Both the position numbers and the translations under genes were made by a program. This document shows positions 53,043 to 61,024 of a stretch of 61,024 bases of DNA, in pieces. The notes beneath the pieces were generated by a model. The model was not told the DNA's origin and did not search any database. It was given only the letters and a program-made list of their open reading frames with translations. Every line of letters starts with the position of its first letter. The stretch's first letter is position 1. Source of the stretch: CAZFER01 sp964517495 (lineage in GTDB: Bacteria; Hinthialibacterota; Hinthialibacteria; Hinthialibacterales; Hinthialibacteraceae); the NCBI GenBank assembly GCA_964517495.1, contig CAZFER010000035.1:1-61024 (forward strand), read 5' to 3'.

Positions 53043-54968
53043 TTAATCATCCTCGACCAGGATCATAATTTCACACCATTGTTTCATTTGGAGTTCTCCG
53101 AATTTTATATCACCGGCAAGGACATGCCATCCTGGCTCGGCTTGCGAAGCTAGTTTATAGGTGATTTTAAATTTCCTTTCCGTACGTGGTGGTATGGTTG
53201 TATCCTGGCCAAGGCCATAACCGATTGTACTTACCACAGAGTTGTCGTGTTCAATGTAGAATTCGACAGATAGTGGTTCATTATAGTGATTATATACCTT
53301 TAGATAACTCTCTACCATTTCGCCGGGTCTGCCTTTAATGGAATACGGTTGGAGTTGTGCCCAGCGCTCATCGATACCGAAATTTGGATCTTGCCAGGGA
53401 AACAATTCTCTTAGCATTTCGACACGTTTTCCAAGTGTGCTGATCATTCGGTTGATTTTCGCCCTTGAGTATCGAAAGGTGGGCACTACATGTTGATTGA
53501 TCAGCAGATAATCCGGCTTCATTTTCTTCAAAACATTCAAGCCATAAAAGTAACCGGTATTGGGGTGAAGCAGGTTTCGATTAAGCAGGCAATAATCATC
53601 AATCCCTGATGGTGTAAATGAATCACCGATGAAAAAGATTCGCTCTTCATTCTTTTTTTCCACCAGTAATCCGCCGTGGAGAATGGTCTGCCCTGGAAAA
53701 TAGCTAAAGGTCATTTGAAATTCTTTCCAATCCAACGTGCTTCCTTCTTTCATGGCTCGCACCTCGTGGATTGGATTGGCGGTCATGGCGGGAAGCCGGT
53801 AGGCTTCGGGATGTTCAAGGATATGCTCCAATTCAGCACAGGCATACACGGGACAATTGAATTCTTCAACAAAGGCATGAACCTTATCGGTATGATCATC
53901 GTGATAGTGCGTAACGTAAATTCCATCGACAGATTTAATCTTGCCCTCATCAAGGAATTTCTTTAGATTCTCAATGAATCGTGGGCTGCCGCAATCAATC
54001 ATAAACGCCGATCCATCTTCTGCAATGATCAACCTGGAATTCCCCATCGGTTCAATCCACTCCGGAGGGTGTTCATTGACAGTTTCCGCCATTTCCATCC
54101 AGTTTATCTTCGCCTCTTCCCCCAATACCCGTTGGGCACAGGTGTTAATATGATCATCACCAAAATACCAGCGTAATGCGTTGATCTCCAGGTAATTTCG
54201 ATACACGTTTTGTAATCGTTTGATTAACGTATTGACTGCTTGAGATGGATTGGTGATGATGGGACCGCGGGCGGGGATAATTAAATCTGGTTTTTCATGC
54301 TCTATTAACCTCAGACTATCGATCAAGGGAGCGATACGGGCGGCGTAACCGTGGTAACCACGCAATTTTGTTTCAGGAATGGCATCCTGAAGACTGTATA
54401 GATCGATCAACTGACCATCACCGTATATTAAGTCACCGGTAAAGGCAACCTTCTTTCCATCGATTTTAGCAATATACGATACCGCGTTACGTGTGTAACC
54501 AGGTGTGTTTACAACTTGGATTTTCAATCCCTCCAAATCCAAACTCATCCCACCCGTCACTTTTTGCGTAACTGGCATGGGCTTCGTCAGGATTTTAGTG
54601 GTTTGTTGGTCATAATCATGGAATCTTTTTTTAGCGAATCCCTGCCAGAATGGATTGACATCCGTGAAAAAATGGGCCTCTCCATGAGGAACAATCGCTT
54701 TAGCTCCGTTTTCGACCAATTCCCGGCCAATACAGGCTACATCCCGCCGGGCATGGGTAAATAACACATGGTCAACCTGCATTGGATTGGGACTGGGATC
54801 ACCATACACAGCGATAACATGTTGGTTATTTTCTATGATGGCGCCATTCACAAAACCTTGAAGCAAAGTCAAATTTTGACTAAGTGCTTCCGCCTTCAAA
54901 TCCGGCGTGTCGATTGGCTGGGCCGGCATTAGCAAACTGATAAAACAAGCGATAAAAATCAAATTCAT
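53043..54968 (-). CDS. Secreted protein with two metallo-beta-lactamase-fold domains
   Basis: A 641-residue exported protein. After a signal peptide (NLIFIACFISLLMPAQPID) come two MBL-fold units. The first is degenerate: FTHARRDVAC stands where HxHxDH is expected, and NTPGYTRNAVSY replaces the TPGHT histidine by Tyr, although AFTGDLIYGDG remains. The second is intact in its main motif, THYHDDHTD, with FPGQTILHGGLL and FFIGDSFTPSG. A beta-sandwich-like tail (residues about 560-641) follows. Only the second unit is likely to bind two metals. Family members hydrolyse esters, lactones or phosphodiesters; the substrate is unknown. ATG 54968 places the signal peptide at the terminus; ATG 55001 is in frame upstream. 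Confidence 0.78.
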   Translation of the reverse strand: MNLIFIACFISLLMPAQPIDTPDLKAEALSQNLTLLQGFVNGAIIENNQHVIAVYGDPSPNPMQVDHVLFTHARRDVACIGRELVENGAKAIVPHGEAHFFTDVNPFWQGFAKKRFHDYDQQTTKILTKPMPVTQKVTGGMSLDLEGLKIQVVNTPGYTRNAVSYIAKIDGKKVAFTGDLIYGDGQLIDLYSLQDAIPETKLRGYHGYAARIAPLIDSLRLIEHEKPDLIIPARGPIITNPSQAVNTLIKRLQNVYRNYLEINALRWYFGDDHINTCAQRVLGEEAKINWMEMAETVNEHPPEWIEPMGNSRLIIAEDGSAFMIDCGSPRFIENLKKFLDEGKIKSVDGIYVTHYHDDHTDKVHAFVEEFNCPVYACAELEHILEHPEAYRLPAMTANPIHEVRAMKEGSTLDWKEFQMTFSYFPGQTILHGGLLVEKKNEERIFFIGDSFTPSGIDDYCLLNRNLLHPNTGYFYGLNVLKKMKPDYLLINQHVVPTFRYSRAKINRMISTLGKRVEMLRELFPWQDPNFGIDERWAQLQPYSIKGRPGEMVESYLKVYNHYNEPLSVEFYIEHDNSVVSTIGYGLGQDTTIPPRTERKFKITYKLASQAEPGWHVLAGDIKFGELQMKQWCEIMILVEDD

Positions 54969-55212
54969 TTTTAACGTCCTTTTCTTTGCCTTAAAGCTCA
55001 ACTCATTCTATTGATGACTTCCTGGAAGCAATCATTAATCCCGGTGAAAGTTGCTCTTCGTCCTTTATTTTATTGGGATAATTCACTTTTAATAGATTTA
55101 CCTTAATTTTGAACTTATTTCCAGACGAAAAGAGGTATTCGTCCAGGGGGTTTTTATTTGTACGCAAATTGATGATAAGATAAAGGACAAAATCATTAAG
55201 CAGGAGTGCATC

Positions 55213-57270
55213 ATGAACAAAACATTATATTTCAGCATATTGTTTATGTTGAGTATCTGTGTTAGTGCCTTTTCGAGTGAAAAAAGCATTTCACTATTCG
55301 TATCCCATGATGGTAATGATCAGTGGTCCGGAAAATTAGCCGATCCCAACACGGATGGCAGCGATGGCCCATTTGCCACATTGGAGAAGGCTCGCGATAC
55401 CATACGGGCTTTAAAGAAAAAGGGGGGAGCTTTGGAGGATGGAGTTACAGTTTATCTTCGAAAGGGAGAGTATTTCATTGAAGATACCTTCACACTATCC
55501 GCAGAGGATAATGGCTCAACGAACGCTCCCATTGTGTATCAACCGTATAAGAATGAAAGGGTTCGGATTACCGGAGGGATTTCCATTGATCAATTCAAAT
55601 CGCTTAAAAATTCTGAAGCAAGAAAGCGATTTCGTCCGTCAGCACGCGGGCACATCGTGTATACCAATCTTAAAGAACAGGGGATCAATGATTTTGGAGA
55701 GTTAAAAAACCGCGGTTTTGGCCGTCCTGTCTATAAATCGGCATTGGAACTCTTTTTCAAAGGAGAACCAATGACCTTGGCACGCTGGCCAAATGATGGA
55801 TGGCTGAAAATTAAGGATGTTCCCAAAGGCCAGGATGGGGGGCAATTCACCTATGAAGAAAAGCGTCCAAAAAACTGGCAAGACTCGAATAATATTTGGG
55901 TGCATGGATTTTGGACCCGGGACTGGGCGGATTCATATGAACGGATCAAGACACTTGATGTGGAAAATCATCTTATTCAAACTTACCCGCCCCACGGCGT
56001 GTATGGTTATACAAAAGGCCAGCGATTTTACTTCTTGAATGTCATGGAAGAACTCGATTCACCCGGTGAATGGTATTTGGATCGTAACGCAGGTAATTTG
56101 TATTTCTGGCCGCCTGAATCAATTGATAAAAATGATGCGTATGTCTCCCTAACTACAGAGCCATTGATTCAACTCAAGGATGTACAACATACCCAATTCA
56201 AAGGAATGGCTTTTGAATACACGCGGGGAAATGCCATTGAGATGGATGGTGGTTCAAATAATCTGATCGCAGGCTGCCTGCTTCGCAATATAGGAAATAT
56301 CGCCGTCACCATAAATGGCGGTGAAAAGAACGGTGTTCAAGGATGTGATATCCATAACACGGGTGACGGGGGGATTCGAATAAATGGTGGTGATCGAAAT
56401 TCATTAACACCGGCTGGTCATTTTGCCGTTAATAACGATATTCATCGTTATAGCCGGTCGGTAATTACCTATCGGCCTGCTGTCCGGCTTCATGGGGTGG
56501 GCAACCGCCTGGCCCATAACCATATCCACCATGGCCCTCACTGTGGCGTGTTGTTTTCAGGAAATGAGCATATGCTGGAATTTAATGAAATCCACCATGT
56601 ATGCTATGAAACCGGGGATGTAGGGGCTTTTTATATTGGGCGTGACTGGACCGAGCGGGGAAGCGTGGTGAAGCATAATTATTTTCACCATATCGAAGGC
56701 CCCTATACTCATGGCGCCATGTCGGTTTATTTGGATGATGCCGCCAGTGGAAACACGATCTTTGGCAATATCTTTTATAAAGCCAGCAAAGCCGCTTTTG
56801 TTGGTGGTGGACGGGATAACCTGATTGAAAACAATATCTTTGTGGAATGCGATCCATCCGTACATTTTGATGCGCGAGGTTTAAACTGGGCGGCGAAGTA
56901 CATCAAAAAGGGTGGTGGATGGCGTATGTACGAAAAGTTAAAATCTGTTAATTATGATCAGCCTCCCTATAGCAAAAAATATCCTGAATTAGTCCCCATT
57001 CTTGAGGAAAAACCTCATCATCCAATGGGAAACAAAGTCATTCGCAATATCTCAGTCAAAGGAAAATGGCTGAATTTACAACGTGTCGAAAAAGAATGGG
57101 TGCATTTTGAAGATAATCTTGTTGATGAAGATCCCCATTTTGTCGATTTGGAAAACCAGGATTTTCGGCTTCGATCTCATTCTCCGGCTTTTGATCTTGG
57201 TTTTAAACCTATACCGGTTGAGAAAATCGGCCTGATCGAGGATGAATATCGCTCGATGATCCCTGATTAA
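55213..57270 (+). CDS. Secreted right-handed beta-helix protein
   Basis: A 685-residue exported protein. A signal peptide (LYFSILFMLSICVSAFSS) is followed by FVSHDGNDQWSGKLADPN and GPFATLEKARDTIRALKKKGG, the classic start of beta-helix polysaccharide-active proteins. Helix coils appear as QFKGMAFEYTRGNAIEMDGG, NNLIAGCLLRNIGNIAVTI, NGVQGCDIHNTGDGGIRING and HNHIHHGPHCGVLFSGNEHM. It closes with VKGKWLNLQ and DEDPHFVDLENQDFRLRSHSPAFDLGF. The architecture fits families such as GH141 (fucosidase/xylanase) or polysaccharide lyases, but I cannot name the activity. The nearby GH10 enzyme suggests a hemicellulose target. The start has CAGGAG upstream. Confidence 0.8.
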   Translation: MNKTLYFSILFMLSICVSAFSSEKSISLFVSHDGNDQWSGKLADPNTDGSDGPFATLEKARDTIRALKKKGGALEDGVTVYLRKGEYFIEDTFTLSAEDNGSTNAPIVYQPYKNERVRITGGISIDQFKSLKNSEARKRFRPSARGHIVYTNLKEQGINDFGELKNRGFGRPVYKSALELFFKGEPMTLARWPNDGWLKIKDVPKGQDGGQFTYEEKRPKNWQDSNNIWVHGFWTRDWADSYERIKTLDVENHLIQTYPPHGVYGYTKGQRFYFLNVMEELDSPGEWYLDRNAGNLYFWPPESIDKNDAYVSLTTEPLIQLKDVQHTQFKGMAFEYTRGNAIEMDGGSNNLIAGCLLRNIGNIAVTINGGEKNGVQGCDIHNTGDGGIRINGGDRNSLTPAGHFAVNNDIHRYSRSVITYRPAVRLHGVGNRLAHNHIHHGPHCGVLFSGNEHMLEFNEIHHVCYETGDVGAFYIGRDWTERGSVVKHNYFHHIEGPYTHGAMSVYLDDAASGNTIFGNIFYKASKAAFVGGGRDNLIENNIFVECDPSVHFDARGLNWAAKYIKKGGGWRMYEKLKSVNYDQPPYSKKYPELVPILEEKPHHPMGNKVIRNISVKGKWLNLQRVEKEWVHFEDNLVDEDPHFVDLENQDFRLRSHSPAFDLGFKPIPVEKIGLIEDEYRSMIPD

Positions 57271-57336
57271 GAGGTGATTATAACCTTTGATAATAAATGA
57301 TCCAGTAAAGTTTTTTGAGACAATCCCCATAATATA

Positions 57337-57358
57337 GGGCAGGTTGGAAGCCTTGCAC
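57337..57358. repeat. Dispersed hairpin, family B, degenerate copy
   Basis: GGGCAGGTTGGAAGCC followed by TTGCACC keeps the left arm of the family B hairpins at 1700 and 20751, but the right arm has decayed. It lies between the beta-helix gene and the amidase gene. Confidence 0.4.
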
Positions 57359-57427
57359 CACAAAATTTTCAGCCAATCATGAGTTGATTACACATTGTAA
57401 CGAATTGCCCATAATAAGGTCTCCTAT

Positions 57428-58324
57428 ATGAACATGAACCGTTGTTTCAAAATCGGGTTGATCCAGATGGCCTGTGGTGATCAACCCGATGAGAATCTGA
57501 ACAAAGCCATTAAATATATTGAAAAAGCCGCGAGTGATGGAGCAGAGTTGGTTTGCCTTCCTGAATTGTTTCGAACCCGCTATCTCTGTCAGTCGGAAGA
57601 TTCTGAGGCGTTTAATCTGGCAGAATCCATCCCTGGTCCCTCCACCACTGTATTAACTGAAGTGGCCAATGATAAGCAAATCATAATCGTCGCCCCTCTT
57701 TTTGAACGAAGGGCGGCAGGTGTGTATCACAACAGCATTGCGGTCATTGATAGGAATGGGGTCAAGGGACTCTATCGCAAGATGCATATACCGGATGACC
57801 CAGGGTATTATGAAAAATATTATTTCACCCCTGGTGATTTGGGATTTCGTGCTTTTCAAACCGAAAAAGGCTGCCTGGGAACCTTGATCTGTTGGGATCA
57901 ATGGTACCCTGAAGCCGCCCGGCTTACCGCCCTGCAAGGGGCGGATGTTTTGTTCTATCCCACCGCCATTGGTTGGCATCCCAGCGAAAAAGAGCAATTC
58001 GGCCATGCCCAGCGTGATGCATGGCGCATCATTCAACGCAGCCATGCGATCGCTAATGGCGTATATGTGGCATCGGTGAACCGTATCGGTTACGAGCCCT
58101 CGGATGACGAGGGACGTGGTATTGAATTTTGGGGATCATCGTTTCTGTGTGATCCCTTTGGAGTGATCATGGCCGAAGCCTCTGTTGATCAAGAAGAAAT
58201 CCTTTTGGCCGATATTGATCAACAAAGGATAGAAGAGGTGCGTCGAAATTGGCCTTTCCTGCGGGACAGGCGAATTGATGCCTATTCTCAGATTGAAAAA
58301 CGATTCATGGATCCCAACCCATGA
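57428..58324 (+). CDS. aguB: N-carbamoylputrescine amidase
   Basis: A 298-residue nitrilase-superfamily enzyme that converts N-carbamoylputrescine to putrescine, CO2 and ammonia. The catalytic triad is visible: E46 in LVCLPELFRTRYLC, K118 in GLYRKMHIPDDPGYYEKYYF and C155 in LICWDQWYPEAARL. The family phrases FYPTAIGWHPSEKEQFG and GIEFWGSSFLCDPFG are present. The length equals that of plant and Pseudomonas AguB. The partner agmatine deiminase (aguA) is not in this window. The next gene begins within about 25 bases, so the two may share a transcript. Confidence 0.93.
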   Translation: MNMNRCFKIGLIQMACGDQPDENLNKAIKYIEKAASDGAELVCLPELFRTRYLCQSEDSEAFNLAESIPGPSTTVLTEVANDKQIIIVAPLFERRAAGVYHNSIAVIDRNGVKGLYRKMHIPDDPGYYEKYYFTPGDLGFRAFQTEKGCLGTLICWDQWYPEAARLTALQGADVLFYPTAIGWHPSEKEQFGHAQRDAWRIIQRSHAIANGVYVASVNRIGYEPSDDEGRGIEFWGSSFLCDPFGVIMAEASVDQEEILLADIDQQRIEEVRRNWPFLRDRRIDAYSQIEKRFMDPNP

Positions 58325-58348
58325 GAATTGATACACTCAGGATCAGCA

Positions 58349-60169
58349 ATGCAAAGCCAAAATGTGAATGCTTTTCGTAATCATGCCCCCCAGCTTGCCT
58401 CTGACTTGGAGGCTTTTTATCATAATCATCAAATCGATATCCAAACAAAAGAAGACGGGGATTTTGTATGCACATTCATCAGTCATTCAAGCGGCTTAAA
58501 AAATGAATGGACGCTTGAAAATCCTCTCAAACAAGCAAATTACCTCCAGAGACAATACCAAACGTATATCGCCTCCCGCCATTGGTTGGTTTTTTTAGGA
58601 ATCGATGCCCTAGTAGGTTCAAACTTTGAACCTTCAATAACCACCGGCAAACATCCCCTTCTGGTTATCGAACCGGATTTCAAGCGGTTTACGGCTCATG
58701 CAGCAATCTATAACCTCCAACCTTTCATTTCCAAAGATCGTGTGTATTGGTTTATCGGTGAAAGAGGATTAAGCAACGCTATTAACGCCTTATCAGAAGA
58801 ATTGGAACCTTATTTTTTAACAGGTGGTACTCTTCATTTGGTCAAATCATCTCATATCGATGAATACCAAAGTCAAATTCAATCCTTCATGGCCGATTTT
58901 TTTATACAATTCAAGCATAACTCCAACACCACATTGCAATTGGCTAATCAATTTTTACGTTTTTACAATAATCCAAACCTCAGCAAATCCAAAACGGTGT
59001 TGATTGTTGAACCTTCCGTTAATTGCTGGCTTATATTGGGACATGGGCTGGGCCAGGGATTTCAAGATCTTGGTTTTGAAGTACTTGAACATCGAGTTTC
59101 TTATCCAGCTTCAAAAATGTCCATCTATGAATCCCTTAAACTTTGGCTCAATCTCATCAAACTCAAGCCGGAATATATTGTCACCTTAAGCCACCCATCT
59201 GATTTGTTTGTCAATGGAATTTCCAAAATCCCAATCAAGCGGCTTATATGGTATGTGGATGAACCTGCCAACCTCGCCCTGAATAAACATGGTCCCTATG
59301 ATTACTTGTTTTATTCATGGAAAGAATTTGCCGAGGGACTGAAAGATCGTGGAGGAATACTGGCGGGTGAAATCCCTATCGGCGGTTATCCCATGACAGC
59401 CTCGGTGCGAGATGAGTTTCAATGCGAAGTTGGATTTGTGGGAAGTGTAATGGATACATCCAATATCAGAGAACAACTCCCCAATGAACTTAACGTTCGT
59501 GTGGATGAACTTGTCAATTTGAAAATGCAGAATTTGACTAGTGATATTCCATCTCTATTACAAAAATTGCAGTGGAGTGAAGAAGAAAAAAGGCAAGTGA
59601 TTGAAATTATTCAGCCTCTTTTACGTCAACCGGGTATGTCTGATGAGCAATTGCTAAGCTTTTATCTGTTGGTGGAATCAATTCGCGAACGGCGTTTGAC
59701 ACTGCTTGCACACTTGCATGAATATGAGTTAAAAATCTACGGTAATCCGGATTGGGAATCTTTTTTGGCAGGAACCCCCATAGAGGGTGCTTATCAAGGG
59801 CGAGGGCTGAGATCACAGGAATGTTGTGATTTTTATCGGTCCGCCACAATCTCATTAAATATTCATCCTCTTTTCCCCCACTCCGGACCAGCAACCCGAG
59901 ACCTCGATGTCCCCATGTGCGATGGTTTTTTATTATCCGATATGCATATTTTTACGGCTGACCGAACAAAGGAATTTTTCCAACCTGATGATGAAATTGC
60001 TTTATTTAATGATTCGGAAGACCTTCGGCAAAAAGTCGCTTTTTACCTGTCACACCCTCGGCAGCGACAATCCATAACAGACAAGGCAAAAAACCGGATC
60101 GTATGTGATCACAATTATAAAGATCGAGCCCAACACATGATTGAGACTTTAAATAAATTGGAACGATAA
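58349..60169 (+). CDS. CgeB-like glycosyltransferase, second copy
   Basis: A 606-residue soluble GT-B-type protein. The C-terminal domain shows SATISLNIHPLFPHSGPATR, then RDLDVPMCDGFLLSDMHIF, IALFNDSEDLRQKVAFYLSHP and RIVCDHNYKDRAQHMIETL, the Glyco_trans_1_2 pattern of CgeB-like proteins. The middle has KTVLIVEPSVNCWLILGHGL, RLIWYVDEPANLAL and VGFVGSVMDTS. The N-terminal 200 residues resemble in layout those of the 14162-16006 protein; the two are distant paralogues. ATG 58349 has CAGGA upstream and is preferred to TTG 58328. Confidence 0.7.
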   Translation: MQSQNVNAFRNHAPQLASDLEAFYHNHQIDIQTKEDGDFVCTFISHSSGLKNEWTLENPLKQANYLQRQYQTYIASRHWLVFLGIDALVGSNFEPSITTGKHPLLVIEPDFKRFTAHAAIYNLQPFISKDRVYWFIGERGLSNAINALSEELEPYFLTGGTLHLVKSSHIDEYQSQIQSFMADFFIQFKHNSNTTLQLANQFLRFYNNPNLSKSKTVLIVEPSVNCWLILGHGLGQGFQDLGFEVLEHRVSYPASKMSIYESLKLWLNLIKLKPEYIVTLSHPSDLFVNGISKIPIKRLIWYVDEPANLALNKHGPYDYLFYSWKEFAEGLKDRGGILAGEIPIGGYPMTASVRDEFQCEVGFVGSVMDTSNIREQLPNELNVRVDELVNLKMQNLTSDIPSLLQKLQWSEEEKRQVIEIIQPLLRQPGMSDEQLLSFYLLVESIRERRLTLLAHLHEYELKIYGNPDWESFLAGTPIEGAYQGRGLRSQECCDFYRSATISLNIHPLFPHSGPATRDLDVPMCDGFLLSDMHIFTADRTKEFFQPDDEIALFNDSEDLRQKVAFYLSHPRQRQSITDKAKNRIVCDHNYKDRAQHMIETLNKLER

Positions 60170-60232
60170 ATCACAAGACATTAATCCCTTCATCTCATAC
60201 ACATTAGACAATTTTTTGCATGTAATTTTTCA

Positions 60233-60260
60233 TTGCATCTTGTCCATATCAAATTATAAT
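60233..60260 (+). promoter_or_regulatory. Probable sigma70-type promoter for the glutathione peroxidase gene
   Basis: TTGCAT (60233-60238) and a perfect TATAAT (60255-60260) are separated by 16 bases. The transcript would start near 60267, giving a leader of about 46 bases with AAGGAG before the ATG. Confidence 0.55.
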
Positions 60261-60312
60261 TCAATCATTAAATTCAATCCAAACAATTATCAAGCTTAAG
60301 GAGATCGAAAAA

Positions 60313-60924
60313 ATGAGAAAGTTGATAGCCTGTTTATGTATGGTGGTTTTGCTTGCCTCGGCAACAATCGCATCAGAGAAAAAGGAAAAGGATCCCAAAA
60401 AAGCCAAGAATGTCTACGGATTCACCGTTGAAGACATCAAAGGCAAGGAATTGGAACTAAAGAAGTACAAAGGAAAAGTATTGGTTATTGTCAATACCGC
60501 CTCGAAATGTGGCTACACAAAACAATATGCACCGTTAATGGATTTGTATGAAAAATACAAAGAAAAAGGCCTGGTGGTTATCGGTGCCCCAGCCAATCAA
60601 TTTGGTGGACAGGAACCAGGATCCGATAAACAGATCCTTGAATTTTGCCAAAGCAATTATGACGTCAAGTTCCCCTTGCTCAGCAAAAGTGTTGTGAAGG
60701 GAGAAGAAATAACTCCCTTATTCCAATACCTTACCCACGCCAAAAATCCTGATTTCTACGGTGAAAAAGAAGGGCTGATCAAATGGAATTTCGAAAAATT
60801 CCTCATCAACCACAAGGGTGAGCTAATCCGCCGCTTCCGCAGTAAGGTGGAACCACTCAGCAAAGAGATCGTCTCAGCGGTTGAAAAAGCGCTCAAAGAC
60901 ATACCAGAAAAGAAGGAAGAATAG
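60313..60924 (+). CDS. Exported glutathione/thioredoxin peroxidase
   Basis: A 203-residue peroxidase with a signal peptide (LIACLCMVVLLASATIASE), so it should work in the periplasm. The catalytic set is intact: C66 in NTASKCGYT, Q100 in GGQEPG (with Q96 close by in PANQFGG), and W158/N159 in GLIKWNFEKFLIN. It uses Cys, not selenocysteine. C112 (LEFCQSNYD) is at the place of the resolving Cys of thioredoxin-dependent GPx enzymes, which suggests thioredoxin-like reduction. It removes hydrogen or lipid peroxides. AAGGAG lies upstream of the ATG. A highly Lys-rich linker follows the signal peptide. Confidence 0.93.
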   Translation: MRKLIACLCMVVLLASATIASEKKEKDPKKAKNVYGFTVEDIKGKELELKKYKGKVLVIVNTASKCGYTKQYAPLMDLYEKYKEKGLVVIGAPANQFGGQEPGSDKQILEFCQSNYDVKFPLLSKSVVKGEEITPLFQYLTHAKNPDFYGEKEGLIKWNFEKFLINHKGELIRRFRSKVEPLSKEIVSAVEKALKDIPEKKEE

Positions 60925-61024
60925 ACGAGAATTGGTATTATTAGTTGTAATATTTCATAGGGATAAGCACTGAATAATTGTTTTAAAACGAGGTAATCAA
61001 ATAGGTCTACCTCATTAACTTTAA

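Noticed and set aside
60990..61013. Terminator after the peroxidase gene
   Set aside because: GAGGTA and TACCTC can pair over 6 bases, but the loop is 12 bases, no T-tract follows and the window ends shortly after.
1..61024. CRISPR arrays, tRNA, rRNA and transposase genes
   Set aside because: I found no regularly spaced direct repeats, no cloverleaf-like segment with a T-loop, no rRNA-like sequence and no DDE, HUH or recombinase motifs in any supported frame.

Overview
The window reads as a chromosomal stretch of an uncultured or poorly studied Gram-negative bacterium of moderate GC. An outer membrane is implied by an LptD-like protein (35175-37517), an AMIN/LysM-type amidase (18696-20501) and a YbgC-type thioesterase. 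The order polA-coaE-rho and the fusion of a helix-turn-helix to a PTS EIIA domain are both known from Chlamydia and relatives. Together with the many secreted, beta-helical and polysaccharide-active proteins they suggest a PVC-like or neighbouring candidate phylum (for example Hydrogenedentota- or Sumerlaeota-like). No rRNA or other decisive marker is present, so this is inference. No tRNA, rRNA, CRISPR array, transposase or prophage was seen.

Layout. 1-1000: a gene-poor, hairpin-rich start, a small unknown protein and a sigma70-type promoter. 1002-3027: HTH-EIIA regulator and a membrane-anchored parvulin-type foldase. 3051-11533 (minus): a compact run polA-coaE-rho-ABC exporter-GT39-like glycosyltransferase, with 4-base overlaps at the ABC/GT39 junction. 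12086-17323: a secreted TIM-barrel hydrolase-like protein, a CgeB-like glycosyltransferase and a possible cysteine-peptidase-like protein. 17482-21227 (minus): a GC-rich radical SAM/SPASM gene, the amidase and a TPR protein. 21445-25081: a polyprenyl-phosphate-type GT2, a frameshifted membrane-anchored gene, a stand-alone IMP cyclohydrolase domain, a Gfo/Idh/MocA oxidoreductase and an MNT nucleotidyltransferase followed by a broken HEPN gene. 25083-30302: a GNDxY repeat protein, a VanZ-like protein, threonine ammonia-lyase and a methyltransferase. 30424-32616: an AT-rich restriction-modification pair. 32754-37517: a GT-C glycosyltransferase fused to an NPCBM domain, a thioesterase and LptD. 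37996-41653: a secreted metzincin-type protease and a secreted partner behind a strong promoter with a long leader. 41711-43913: two glycosyltransferases. 44342-50516: UbiB-like kinase, a membrane protein with PH-like tail, a self-duplicated ABC-2 permease and an enolase-superfamily enzyme. 50535-57270: an exported CinA-like protein overlapping a GH10 xylanase, a tandem metallo-beta-lactamase-fold protein and a beta-helix protein. 57428-60924: N-carbamoylputrescine amidase, a second CgeB-like glycosyltransferase and an exported glutathione peroxidase.

Themes: cell-envelope and surface glycan building (at least seven glycosyltransferase-like genes, LptD, the ABC exporter, the amidase), hemicellulose use (GH10, beta-helix protein, possible alpha-glucuronidase-like protein) and secreted repeat or protease proteins. 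Three families of short dispersed palindromes fill many gaps. I found no single convincing new multi-gene system. The best leads are a candidate -1 frameshift site, the GT-C/NPCBM fusion, the exported CinA homologue, the stand-alone PurH N-terminal domain, the GNDxY repeat protein and the metzincin pair.
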